Positions 43,638 through 55,093 are shown, numbered from the stretch's first letter. The stretch: 64,000 nucleotides of DNA from Roridomyces roridus (GCA_029378245.1 JARKIF010000002.1:682001-746000); one strand, 5' to 3'. The notes: a model not told the origin generated them from the letters alone. Program-made: numbers and translations.

Positions 43638-45763
43638 ATGTAAATAACTTGGGACGACATTCGCGGAGGGTTGGAAGCAGGCCTGACTTTGACCGCTGCC
43701 TTTCGGAGACCAGTGAACTTGGGACGTGCAGCAAGTTCAATGTCTTGTGGGCGGTCTACATTGGATTCAACTTCCCTGGTTCCCAGCACGAGAGCCAAAG
43801 TCGGGATTATGTTAGTCTCAGGCACTCAGACTCTAGTCAAACTGACGATAGCTAGTATGTAGTTTGATAGAAGGATTATGTTCTGAGCAATCATCAAGAG
43901 AAGAAATGGAAATCACGTTGAACTTTGGCTGACCACAGTCTGCATCGAGATGGCATTTGTGATAGTCTCTCGTAGCGATGCAGCTGACGAACAAGTTGTA
44001 GCTGTATGTAGCATTTGTGATACTCGCAATCCACGCCGCCGGAGTCACAGTGTTAGTGTTGGTGTAGTTAGTGAAAGGTGCCGCAGATGCTAATGTAAGG
44101 ACACAGATGCAGTAAAGGGCACCAGACTCCAAGCTAGGGCTCCGACCCGGCCGTTGACGGCGCCGGCCGTTCGCTCTGACGGCCGTCATGGGAGGTCAGA
44201 CGGGCCCCACCCGGCCGTCAGACCATGTTGCAAGGCCTCAAAACGGCCGGGTGGTACCCGTCAGACCCGTCACGGCCGTCATGACGGGTAAGAGCGGTGA
44301 TAGCCCGTGCCTCCTGCTAAATCCACCATCAGATTGATGTCAACGTGATGAGGGCAAATCAAAATTACGGATTGGTACTCGGCAAGCCTCAGAAGCGCAG
44401 TAGTAGGCCATCAGGAAGATTGCCAATGACCCAGGTGGGCTACCCTGGAGCATCAAGTGATGATGGCAGCTCGGCATGGGTAGTTAGCCGAGGACCCGTC
44501 ATGACCCGTCATGACCCGTCGACAGCCGGGAACGGGTACCCCGTCAGCCAAGGAACCGGACCCGGACCCGGCCGTCAAAATTCTGGTTTCAGAGGGCTGT
44601 ACGGCCGGGCCGGCACCCGTCGTGACGGCTCGTTGACCCGTCATTTTGACGGTCGGGTCGGAGCCCTACTCCAAGCTGTAGAATTGTAGCATCAGCAGTG
44701 GTTCCAATTCAATGATACCCACTAAATTCTTTGGATCATACATTATCCTCAGGACTCTGATATAGCGCCTGCGGAATATGTTACCACCATCGAGCTCGAG
44801 ATGAGATGCTTCCCGTGTCATCCACCAGATGCGTCCAGCTGGCAGGTAGTTGATGCATGCTAAGTCAAAAACAATTGGGTCCACTTACCGGTAAGGCCAG
44901 TAATAATTATGTTTGTTATGGCCGCCAAGATAAATGTGACCTCGAAATCCGAAAAGGAATTGGCGGTGCGAACGCCTATGATTGTTGTTGTCACTGAGAG
45001 AAACATGTAAATGGTAAGAAAGGTATGAGCCGAAAAATGTCAACTGACGGAAGACAGCCATTATCAGCAACCCGGGCAGTATAGTCACCGCAATCCGGGA
45101 GTTCCATATCAAATAGCAACGGTACGCCTACAAGGACACTGGTAAGCCAAGAATAAGAAAGTATGCAGAAATTAGAAGAATGGAAAGAACTCAACCAAGA
45201 AGGTATCGGTAAGCAAGCTGGAGTTTTGGTCAATAAAGGTGACACAGCCAATAGATGACCCCCACCTACTTGTTTATGGCTAAGACTATGTCCTGGACTA
45301 TGTTGAGGGTACCATACAATGTCGCTAACCTCTTGGCAACGGCCAGGTCATTTGCATCGGTCCCTTGGGAAACTGTTTGCTGCACAATCCGAAACGAAGT
45401 AACAACCAAGACCAGCTGCAGAAGAACCTGGGTTGTGCCGAGAAGAAGCATAACCCAAATGGAAAACAGGAGGAGACGCCGCGAAGTGATATTCCGATGC
45501 CAAAGGTTGTGAATCGCAGAGAGGAAGAAAAGGATATATATCCCTGCACCCAATGAGTCAAATTATCAGTGAAACAAAGTTGGCAGATATCAGTCACCAT
45601 AAAAAAACAAAGCTGCCTAAAATTATGAATTCAGATCCCGCGACAAGTATATGGCACATTTACATACACATGTTTCGGCAAGTTCAAGTTCAAGAACTCG
45701 AAGAAGTTGTTGTAGTACATCTTCATCATTAGAGTTGGCTTGCAAATCGACTGAGTGGTTCAT
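43600..45763 (-). pseudogene. 7TM protein copy D, broken by two hAT MITEs
   Basis: Minus-strand copy starting MNHSVDLQANSNDEDV at 45763. The exons are preserved: IYILFFLSAIHNL, VMLLLGTTQVLLQL, AYRCYLIWNSR, IITGLT, GRIWWMTREASHLEL. A 534-bp MITE (44135-44668) splits the LESGALYC exon and a 485-bp MITE (43153-43637) removes the last residues after VIYI. Uniquely, its conserved intron starts with GT (GTAAGT at 44888), where five paralogues have GC. Its conserved 5' block is at 46130-46440. Confidence 0.85.
44135..44668. mobile_element. 534-bp hAT-type MITE (TAGGGCTCC ends)
   Basis: Inverted ends TAGGGCTCCGACCCG with an 8-bp TSD, CTCCAAGC, at 44127-44134 and 44669-44676. The interior is rich in GACGGCCGT, ACCCGTCATGAC and GGCCGG words. 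Same family as the 354-bp element at 4797-5150. Confidence 0.93.
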
Positions 45764-46129
45764 GTTCAGAGGGCAGGATGAAAGAAATAACATACCCGTA
45801 GACAGAGCATGATGGTGGTTCCTTTAAAGACGCAGTCGGGAATCATACAATCCTCCTGTGCGTAACAGCGCGCAGAACTGCGGCAGAAGTCAAGATGGTG
45901 GTTACTTGATGTGAGTTGCCATTTTGCTTCCTGGGCGTCGATGACGGGAGCGGGAGTTTCTGCAGAGCTGTGCAATGAGAGGAAAATCATCAGGTTGTGC
46001 TGAATGTGGGTAACATACGTATGCATCTTGTCTGATTTCCAGTGACGACACAGCCGCAAACGTTGAACTTCATCAGACCGCCAGCGATTTCGGGTTGGAC
46101 CAACATAATCAGTAACTGTGTCCTCTATG

Positions 46130-46440
46130 TCAACTGAGAGGAAGAAGCCTTCTGCTCGCCAGGAGACACCCCAAAATGGGGATGAGTGACTAGACACGCA
46201 TAATTGACGGGGAAGATTGTAACCTCATCCCAAAATCCAGATTCCTGTGAGGCCATTATTAGACTTGTGTTGTTCAAGAGAGTAAAAAATCCTGGCATGG
46301 GAAGCAGGGCCTTGTGCGACAACGATTCAGTCTCGGGCGAAGGCAGCACTAACTTTAGCCACCATTGAAATGATTGAAATGCATCCAGTGCCAAAGACTG
46401 CCGTGAGCGGGACGCTGCGGGAGTCAGCCAGCCAGTCAAT
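46130..46440 (-). other. Conserved 5' block of 7TM-D
   Basis: The minus-strand segment LVLPSPETESLS... aligns with the block upstream of the other 7TM copies (LVLPLPETAAEAQCSDP at 56990, LASPDTISEAQCPAP at 4490). Its conserved distance from the 7TM ATG suggests upstream exons or a 5' leader. 46441-46800 holds nothing recognisable. Confidence 0.4.
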
Positions 46441-46823
46441 CAGCGCCGGGGACAGATGGTACAGTACGGAAGCAGATAGAGGTCAATCGCCTACAATGTT
46501 TGGACCAGATACTACGGAGTAGAGCATTTGAACACCTACAACTACGGTGTAAGTCGTGGGCGACGAGCCAATGGGCAGAAGAGGATCTGGGAACATGACA
46601 CAGTTAACGTGAACACATCTGAAAAGAAAGATCATGCATCACGCATCATGCCTTGCCGATGAGAAATGCAACGAGACTGAAGATGTATGTGCGTCAGAGC
46701 GATGGAGTTCCGGAAGGGGCCTGAACTCTTGACTTTCAACAGTCAATGCCGTCTGAGAATCTAAGAAATCAACCCGAAGAAAACACCAAGGGCTTGAGGC
46801 CTTGAGGCATCATTCTAAACGGT

Positions 46824-48272
46824 CTAAATAGACTCTGCCGTCTTCCCTATGTAAATCATCTGTGACAATATTTGCGGAGCGTTGGAAGCAGGCCCGACTT
46901 TGACCGCCGCCTTTCGGGGAGCAGTGAACTTTGGACGCGTAGCTTCAATTGCCTGGAGGTCTTGATTGGAGTTTTCTTCCCTTGTTCCTAGTACGAGCGC
47001 CAAGGTCGGGATTATGTTCTCAGCATTCATCAAGGGGGGAAATTGAAAAGAAGTTGAACTTTGGCTCACCACAGCTTGCGTAGAGATGGCGATTGTGATG
47101 CTCACGACAAGCACCGCTGCACTTGAGGCGATTGGTGCCGTTGCCGCAAGTATAATGACACAGATGCAGTACAGGGCGCCAGATTCCATGCTGTAGAATT
47201 TGTCTGTCTTCGGTCGTTCGACGGTATCCGATGCAACTCGAACGTACATTATTCTCATGGCTCTAGTATAGCGCTTGGTGAATATGTTGGTCCGGGAGGC
47301 ACCAGTGAAACGGGATAATTCCCGTGATTCCCGTGTCACCCACCAGATCCGGCCAGCTGGTAGAGAGTTGGATTGGCACTGATCGGCGAGACTATGAGCG
47401 GTTCACTTGCCTGTGAGGCCAGTAATAGTAATATTCGTCACGGCGGCCAAGATATATGTAAGCTCATATTTTGAGCTCGCAATGGGACCGTCATTAATTG
47501 TGCGGGAGGCCACAAGTGTCCCGCTCACCGGGAATCAAACGGTAAATGACGAGTGCAAGTACAAGCTTGAAGAATGTTTACGGACCGAAGACGGATATTA
47601 TGAGCACCCCGGGCAGTATCATCACCGCAAACCGCGAATTCCATATCAAGTAGCAACGGTAGAGCTGTAATGATGCAGGTCAGCCGAGAATAAGAAAGAA
47701 TGGAAAGAACTCAACCAGAAAGATATCGGTAAATAAGCTAGTGTTCAAGTCAATAAGATGGCCGACGAATGACCCTCAGCTCACTTGTTTATGCCCAAGA
47801 CTATGTCTTTAGCTGCATCGAGGGAATCAAATAATCTCGCTAATCGCACAGCAACGGCGGGATCATTTGCACCAGTATGCAGGCGAATCGCTTGCTGCAG
47901 AATCCGAAACTGAGTAACAGCGTTGGCCAGCTGCAGAAAAGCCTGGGTTGTGCCGAGAAGAAACATAATCCAGATGGAGCACAGGAGGGGGCGCCGTGAA
48001 GTGATTGGCCGCCGTGAAAGGCTGCGAATAGCAGAGGCAAAAAAATGTACATATATCCCTGCGCAAAAGGAGTCAAATTATGGACAAAACGAAGTCGGCA
48101 CATGTCATTCACCGTAAAAAAACAAAGCGGCCTGAAGTTATCAATTCAGTCCCGCGACAAGCGTATCGTGCATTTAGATACACATGTTTCCCCAAGTTCA
48201 CCTCCAATACGCTGCAGCATATCTTCTTCAGAATCATTGAAAGCAGTTCGCAAGTGGACTGTGTGGTTCATT
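46824..48272 (-). CDS. Seven-pass membrane protein, copy E (splice site damaged)
   Basis: Minus-strand gene from MNHTVHLRTAFNDSEED to a TAG at 46824-46826. Motifs are intact: IYVHFFASAIRSL, IMFLLGTTQAFLQLANAV, LYRCYLIWNSR, YELTYILAAVTNITITGLT, GRIWWVTRESREL, LESGALYCICVIILAAT, NIIPTLALVLGTREE. The acceptor before the TGTLVAS exon reads CCCGG instead of CCCAG (plus-strand 47528-47529 cc in place of ct), and the next AG is out of frame, so normal splicing may fail. The conserved GC donor is at 47410. Scored as a gene because no coding stop was found. Confidence 0.65.
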
Positions 48273-48658
48273 GCCAGCAGGTAGGATGAAAGCAATGACA
48301 CCCATAGGGCCCCATGAATCCTTTAATAACATACAAAGAATCATACGACGCAGAAGTCAAGATGGTGGTTACTCGATGTGAGTTGTCAGCCTTCAGCGGG
48401 AGTTGCTCCAGTGATCAACCGGGATGCGAGCCATCAGGGACTTCGATGACAACGTACAGCCGCCAATGTTGAACAGTGGCTTGGAGTACCAGTGATTTCC
48501 ATTTCGGGCAGAGTGCTATGCTGTGGCGAATTTGACACATCTGAGGTTGGAGAAGTTCAGCTGTGGTAGGCATGACGAGCCTTGACGATGGGAATCGCTC
48601 AAGACTCCATCGGATTGCATCTGCCATGGGCGAGAGTCAGTCAGTCGACCCTGGGGAA

Positions 48659-48950
48659 GGATGGTATCCAGCTCACATGAATGGCGTGGGATTTGGTGCA
48701 TTTCGCGCCGCCAGGAGATGGCCCCAGTGAGAGATGTAACGTCACTTCGTTTTGAAACAAGTGTCAAGGGAGTCGTTCCCGGAGGTGAAATCCAAGATCT
48801 AAGCGCAATCGTGGACAAGGTCTCTGAAGCTTGGCGGTTCACGGTGAATACGGAGGCTTTCCCGAGAAATACGATGACGGTGGCAAGAGCCAGGCGGCGA
48901 TCGCCGATCACACGGCAGCGCGTGGCCAAATTAGGTGCAATCAAACACAA
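48659..48950 (+). pseudogene. Relic of the small divergent ORF beside 7TM-E
   Basis: Segments GWYPAHMNGVGFGAF, DLSAIVDKVSEAW and, in another frame, FPEKYDDGGKSQ match the ORF at 11553-11807, with frameshifts. It points away from 7TM-E. Confidence 0.5.
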
Positions 48951-48993
48951 ACAGACGCGTATCTTTTGTCCTCCACCACCATCCTCATTTCCC

Positions 48994-51900
48994 GATGCTC
49001 CAATCCCCTGATGGCTCGTTCTGCGCCTGGATTACCATCGAAGGAGTTATTACCCCCGAATACAGCGTCGAAACCTCTGCCGACGGAAGGACTGTGACCT
49101 GCTGGATCGCGTCTGAGCTGGGGAAGGTGGGAGGCACTCTCGTTCTCTCTCTCTCCTTTTACATAATATCTTATTCACGCGTCTTTCTAAAAGAAATTCG
49201 CGGTCCATTGGACGAATAGGGGATACCCGGCGCACACCCGCGGCAACGTCCAGATGGACGGTGTCAGTTGCGGGGGAAGGATTGCCTACGGACACCTGGG
49301 CTTCCCGCAAAACAGCGTCAAGGACGGGGTGACTGACGGAACGACTCTCAAGCCATTTGTCTTTTCCGGTCTGACGCTCTCGGGTGCGCCCCTGTCTTCA
49401 ACATATGCATTCCACCAAGGTTCATTTCATGACTTGGTTAGACGACGACGCGCTCCTCGGTGGTCCATCCTACGAACATCTAGGCCTGATAGAGCTCACC
49501 TTGTACCCGGTTCAAGTCCTGAATGCCAACGTACCTTGCGATGGCACGCACAATCTCTCCAACCTCAAGGTCCACGAACGGAGTAAGAAGGCGGTCACAC
49601 AGCAGATAACGTGCGTCTCCAGACTCTCAATGCTGGCGGCAGATCTGAATTTGTATACAGGCTAGCGGCGCCCATCATGCAGCGGACTAACTTTGTGCAA
49701 ACGGCGCGGCTAGGCGCAGACCTCGTTACTTTTACTTTCAAGTATCGGCCCCTAGGTGCGTCCCTGCCTTCCCAGATGAGTTTTTCAACCGATAGTTTTG
49801 GTCTAGATATCCTCCGAGCAAATGGAATCGCGCCGCTTCGTCTGGGCTCAAGCGTAGAGCTTCTGACGAGGAGTTGAGTCAATTGGTTCTAAGTGTGCGT
49901 GATCCTTTGCTCATTTGAAGATTCAACCCATGTAGGCGAGGTGTAGCTGTACCATTAATGCAATACGGGCAGCCAGTATTGCATCCCACATTGCAATAAA
50001 GGCGTACCTTGGCCGCCCAGCCAAGGATCGCCCTTATTGCATTATGGGACACTGCCCCTTCGGGTACGCCAGCGAAGCGACAGCAAGCGGGAAGCCGGGG
50101 CAGTTTGAACGCTGCCCACAGTGCCAGCTCGGCTGATGACAGACCCATTGGCTGTCAAAATGTCAGATCAGTTCAGATCATTATTTGATCATTCGCGACC
50201 TCCTGCTGTACTGGAGAGTACAGGGTCTTTTTATGTAGTGATATGTGTGTAGTCATTGGTACAGATGACTTGATTACTGCATGTTTGTGACCACCTCAGA
50301 CAACCCATCATAGATTCACTGATGGGGCTCTGTTTCTCTGTTCCACACCCCGAGCAATTATAACAGTACTTGAGCATTCATATCAGTGGTCGGAATGCCT
50401 ATCTAGCTTGTTTGACTACTGTGAATATGCATATCCGATGCCCAAAGTATGTATTTGATGTAGCAACAGTACCCCTCGATCAAATCAATACTTGAGCTTC
50501 TCGCGGTTACGCCGCTGGTATATCACCATGAACGGACAACATGATTCACATTATACGGTGAAAACTGCCGAGTGGAGACCAAGTGGAGACCAGAGGCCGG
50601 TCCAGAGCTGTATTGCTCACCACCTGCTCAGCGGTGAAATCTCCCTCTATTGCGACATTTACTTGGATGAGGGCACTTGTATGAGTGCCTTTGAGTGTAT
50701 ATGGCAGCCAGGCAAGACTTTGACTCAATTAGGCAGCCCCAATACTTCTACAGTTATCCAAATCTGCAGTTCAACTATAAATCAGTTCACAGCATACCAC
50801 AGAGCTGAGATTGCTCTGAGGGACTCAGGGAGCTGTCAGGAGTATCTCCTAGATGATATTTCAGTGTGGTAAAAATCCTGAGACTGTAGCATAAGCACAA
50901 CGGCCACAGCGAGTGTTTGACTCCAGAGTGGCGCACTCCTCGGTTAGTTTTTTGGGGGAATACGTGGGTTTGATACCCGTTTCAGATGTCTTACGGGATC
51001 TCTGAGCCGGCAAAAATGTTCGATTGCATCGTATCTTCGTCAAAGATCAAATTTGCATTCATGGACCACCACAACACAACCCATAGCCATGAAATAACCG
51101 GAAGAACCAACCCAACTCTTCGTCACATTTGAGGAAAGATGTGTTGCCCCAGCCGTTCACAAATTTAATTCAGAATCGAGTGCATTGATACGAAGGAAGC
51201 TTATCGAAGCCATTTCGCCCACTCCAAGGGCTCTGTGGGTTGTGCGATCCTTCGAATTTTCAAAGATCGGGGCATGAGTCGGCAAGATCAACCCTCAAGC
51301 GCTGTCAAACAGCTCAAGTAACATAATTGACTCGGATTTGGGCCGGGATTGACATTGGCACATGCCATGACGGAACCAGGGTGCTGCAGCATGAGGCTGC
51401 AGCTTGGCTCATCCAATTCAACAAAAACAGTGACTTCTTAAGGTCTTAGCAAGAACAAGTTTCAACTTGGTTACAACTCATAGTTAGCCGGCTGCTCCTG
51501 ATGTGCGAGGCCTGAATCTTGGACAGTCATCAAACGGCATTGAGTCGGAGTCTTGACAGCTGCCATTTATGTTACAAGAACAAGAACACCGGGTGCATAT
51601 GGTCTGAATTGGAAGGCATTTAGATACGTAAATACTTATATTGGGAGGTTACTGAGGAGGAGGTGTGAGTACTTGGAGAGGAAATGTGCTACACAGTTGC
51701 ATACGGCCATTGAATGGGACAGGTTAGCGGCTACAAGATGCCCTGGTTGCGCTAACCGAATGCACAGGCGGAGCGGGAACGGGAACGGGATACATTGCCG
51801 TGATGCTTATAGACGAGAAAATGAGGATTCTCAGTAAAGCAGATCTACATCTCAGGGGGGCTCTTGGGCGGACTGAATACTGAGGGATGAGCCCGATGGA

Positions 51901-52467
51901 GAGGAAGAGGAGGCCGCTGGAGGCCGGGCTGGAGGAAGACGCACACCGTGGAAAACCGGAACTTCTGAAAGCCAGGGCGGATGAGGCTGTGCCCGATTTC
52001 AACAGGTGATGGCAAACCTCGGCCCTCCGCGGCACGATGAATACCAAAGGATCTAACAAACCTGCCAGGCGGCATGTCCGGCGTCGATGGCCGCTAGTAC
52101 GTCACTAGCTGTCTCGCTTCTGGTGGCGTACATAATGCATCGCATTCCCATAATGCAATAAAGGCCTATCTTGGCTGGGCGGCCAAGGTACGCCTTTATT
52201 GCAATATGGGATGCGATAATGGTCGACCGTATTGCAATACGGGAGCAACCACTGGTGTGTAGGCTCCAGGAGCACCGCAACCTTCCGCCGACGAAGCGCG
52301 TCATCAAGAAGGAGAAGAAACCGTGTGTTAAGGAAGAAAAGAAACCACGCGTGAAGAGCGAGGACGACGTCATTGACTTGACAGATGAGCGACCCAGCAA
52401 GAAGGTGAAGCGTGAGGGGAGCAACAGACGCCCGTTTAATTCTGGGGAGGTTATTGATTTGACGTAA
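48994..52467 (+). pseudogene. DUF7918 copy D8, frameshifted and carrying a 2.3 kb element
   Basis: Core exons are clear: MLQSPDGSFCAWITIEG, VTCWIASELGK, KFAVHWTN, QMDGVSCGG, FVFSGLTLSDDDAL, LGLIELTLYPVQV, VHERSKKAVTQQIT, FTFKYRPL, DILRANGIAP. Compared with D10 one base is missing just after GIAP, so the frame stops at TGA near 49876. The 2,320-bp element (49938-52257) lies in the following intron, a few bases before its acceptor. The last exon beyond it is still open and keeps VKEE, VKSE, DVIDLT, VKRE and the terminal GEVIDLT. The expected product is a tail-less core. Confidence 0.82.
49938..52257 (+). mobile_element. 2,320-bp element, copy 1 (in a D8 intron)
   Basis: Begins GAGGTGTAGCTG and ends CCACTGGTG, with a 7-bp TSD, TGTAGGC, at 49931-49937 and 52258-52264. 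Both ends carry related 120-bp sequences, inverted to each other, with TATTGCAATA words; each also folds on itself around CTTGGCCGCCCAGCCAAG. The interior has several ORFs of 60-143 codons and none resembles a known transposase; the longest tidy one is 50492-50872 (126 aa, start MSFSRLRRWYITMNGQ). The second copy, in reverse orientation, is at 59157-61476 with the same length. Superfamily unassigned. Confidence 0.93.
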
Positions 52468-52769
52468 CGAGCAGTGAGTATCATCTTTTACATTCTATTC
52501 AAGGCTGACTGACGAGTTTTCAGCGTATCCTTATTGTTATCTTGTGCTCTTCTTGGTCTTCTTGTTGGATATACTACGACACCCTCACTTCCTACTGTAG
52601 ATCTCAGGTATTGTATGCTACGTGAAATTTAATATCCGTCGCGATTTACCAATTGGTCCGAAACGTTTCTCCGTGCAAATATTCCAAGCCGCTTCCACAG
52701 GCGTTGGGTGAGTTCTGATACGGACAGGAGGAGTGATGGTGACTGAATTTACGCCTGCGGGATCATCGA

Positions 52770-52950
52770 TCATCTCTGGCACTGTCTTCCGGTTCATGGC
52801 GGGCTCTCCGCGTCAAACTTGAACTATATGATTATCGCGCGGCAGGTCAAAATACAATAATATTACAATGTACCCCGAACTGGCACAGGGATTTGTTCAA
52901 GAATTTCAACAAGAAGTAATACAGACCCGGACTCTCGCCTCCGCATACAG
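52770..52950. repeat. Direct repeat, copy downstream of MYND gene
   Basis: Matches 54515-54720 (both contain CCGCTTCATGGCGGGC-like sequence, then ATGTACCCCGAACTGG, then TTGTTCAA.AATTTCAACAAG). The repeat pair brackets the MYND gene. 52470-52770 has no gene. Confidence 0.7.
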
Positions 52951-52959
52951 GACGTACAT

Positions 52960-54575
52960 TCAAGAGGGGAGAGGAACAATCCCAATGTCCACCCATCCGG
53001 CCGGGGTTGCCATCCATTCTGCATCCGATACTCCTGCGTCGAAGATGAGAGGTCTAGAGGGAAAGTATGGGTTCGGATGATAGCCAGATGAGAGGGAAAT
53101 GAGACGCACGGAAGCCCGTCTGATTCCCCCCGATACATCCGCTGATCCATCTCGTTTACCGCGCGCAGAATCTCCGGAAAATTGAACTCGTTCGAGATCT
53201 GATCCGTTATGGTCTTTGGACGGACACCAAATTTTTGCGGCCGTGGCTCGTGGTCGTAGACGTACAGGAGGAAGTGGGTGAGCACGGCGACGGTGCGGCG
53301 ATCGCCTGTCGTCAGTGCTTTGTCCCGGCAGGTGCGAAAGGCGGTACGGATAGGTGGGTAATTGAAGGAGAAGTACACGGGACCGATCTCCATGATTAGA
53401 TAGTCGTAGTCAGAAGATAGTTGGTTCAGTTGTGAGACTTGGCAAAGGAGTGCAGCCGGGCGTTTGAAGCCGGAGATTGGAGGACCGATTCGAGGCGACT
53501 CCTCAAGTTGCTCACGAGCCGGAGTTGTCAAATCCTCGAGCTGCAGCAATCGTCCACACTCCTTCTTGTGTCTAGCTTTCCAATCGATCTTTTGACATTC
53601 ACTGGGGAATTTGCGGTCAGCAATCAATCGACAAGAAAAATGGACACCACGCACGAGGAGCAGTAGGAAACCTGCCTCTGAACTGTATCCCAGCCTCGTT
53701 TGCAACGCGGGTATTTTGTCGTCGTGTCGTTTTCTTTCCCGCACGTCCGGCACATTTCTTTTCTTTTCGCGTACACCTCTTTGTGTTGAATGTGATCCGC
53801 TTTCTCGTTTTCCCGCAGGGCTTTCTTGAGACCCTCGGCCATCTCGTCCCCGTACAGCATACGGACGGCATCCTCCGCGGGATGGCTGGAATTACTCTTG
53901 GGCTTCGCCGGCTTGTGATTGACATTGATTCGGGGAAGCGGGAAATCAAGCAGAGGACGAAGCGTGAAGCAGAGGACGAAGCCTGCGGAAGGCTATTGAG
54001 CACTGCTTCGGAATGGGATGCTCCAAAGCCTCACCGATGAAACGATTTCGCTCGGCCAATATGGCCGCGAGCGCTAGCTCTTCGAGTTCGTTGCTCGCCA
54101 CTTGTTTCTCAGCCGTTAGGGCGTCCCACCCGGGATGTGCCACATATATTGGCGTGTCAGGGGCGACAGTAGTCGGATTCTGAATCATCATCTCCTCCAA
54201 AGGGTTGAGGAAGAGTTGGCCATCTCGTCGATGTGATTCGACATTCGTCTCTTTGTCGCAGAAGTGACGGGCATTGTTAAGATCGGCGTAGGCGGAGCAA
54301 GCGTGTATCAAGCTGGCCAGGATGATGTCTCCGCGTTTTTCAGGCGTCTCCGACATCCACCTTTGCTGCACGTTGCCGTATCCGACCCAAAAGAGCCCCG
54401 CAACACGAGTCAGCTCCAGTTGGATGTCGCACAAGTTTTCTCGGGAGCGACGAGTGTTGCGAACCACAAGGTCGCATTCCCTCGGCCCATAACTGTTGTG
54501 ATTTAATTTTCTCTGGCACTCTGTCTTCCGCTTCATGGCGGGCGGCCGCGGGCCCTCCGCGTCGAACAACTTCAT
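52960..54575 (-). pseudogene. MYND zinc-finger protein with frameshifting 19-bp duplication
   Basis: The minus strand starts MKLFDAEGPRPPAMKRK, then VAGLFWVGYGNVQQRW, LASLIHACSAYADLNNA, and a central helix-rich part. Further on come MCRTCGKENDTTTKY, YCSSECQKIDWKARHKKEC (MYND pattern, with an intron inside YCSS|ECQ) and a C-terminal domain (YLIMEIGPVYFSF, VAVLTHFLLYVYDHEP) ending IGIVPLPS at 52960. One of the usual Cys pairs is replaced (CKRGW), so zinc binding may be partial. A 19-bp tandem duplication at 53948-53982 puts the N- and C-terminal halves in different frames; removing one unit would join RRLRPLL to DFPLPRINV. Confidence 0.7.
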
Positions 54576-54720
54576 CGCGCGGCAGGGCAAAATAGAATAT
54601 CATTACCATGTACCCCGAACTGGAACAAGGTTTTGTTCAACAATTTCAACAAGTCGTACAGACTCCCAGATTTCAACCATCGTGTAGTGCATGTGCGTAC
54701 AGGACCTCCACTCAAGAGTC
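54515..54720. repeat. Direct repeat, copy at MYND gene start
   Basis: Contains the 5' end and promoter of the MYND gene (minus strand). A similar 170-bp block recurs at 52770-52950 beyond its stop, which suggests a tandem duplication followed by loss of one gene copy. Confidence 0.7.
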
Positions 54721-54890
54721 AAGGCGGGAGGGGGACGAAGGGGGCGCCGCCTTCGAGGGCTGCGATGGAGGAGAGGTTGAGAATACGACCGGAATTTTGG
54801 TGCCAGAATTTGGCTGGAATGTAGGCAGGAGGTGGCGCCAAAGAAGTTGGTTTGGAATTCCCGTTTGATATCGGCGTCGCTGGAGTCCTA
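54715..54890 (-). pseudogene. SDR exon 4 fragment near 7TM-F
   Basis: The minus strand reads SDADIKREFQTNFFGA, followed by a frameshifted match to the LSSVAAMAGG region (AILNLSSIAA-like codons). It marks a former SDR gene 3' of 7TM-F, preserving the 7TM-SDR order seen elsewhere. Confidence 0.7.
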
Positions 54891-55093
54891 GACCGGAATT
54901 CGCTCCTGTTAGATAATCATTGAGGGGTCGAATCAAGGTCGAATCGTCGTAATACTGCGCTGAAAGGCAGAACAACTGCCGTGACTTTCGGATCGTACTT
55001 CAATTTCACATGTAATGTGGCCGGTCGTCTGGAAATTGTCTCAGATCGGTCTGCCAAGAAATAAATATTGGGGGCAAGATGATTCGGTGCATT

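Noticed and set aside
46440..46480. Third TA-MITE end (GGTACAGTA)
   Set aside because: Only one 9-bp match, with no partner end within 1 kb.
51553..52059. Possible transposase in the 2.3 kb element
   Set aside because: The frames are short and none shows a DDE/D, HUH or tyrosine-recombinase pattern that I can see.
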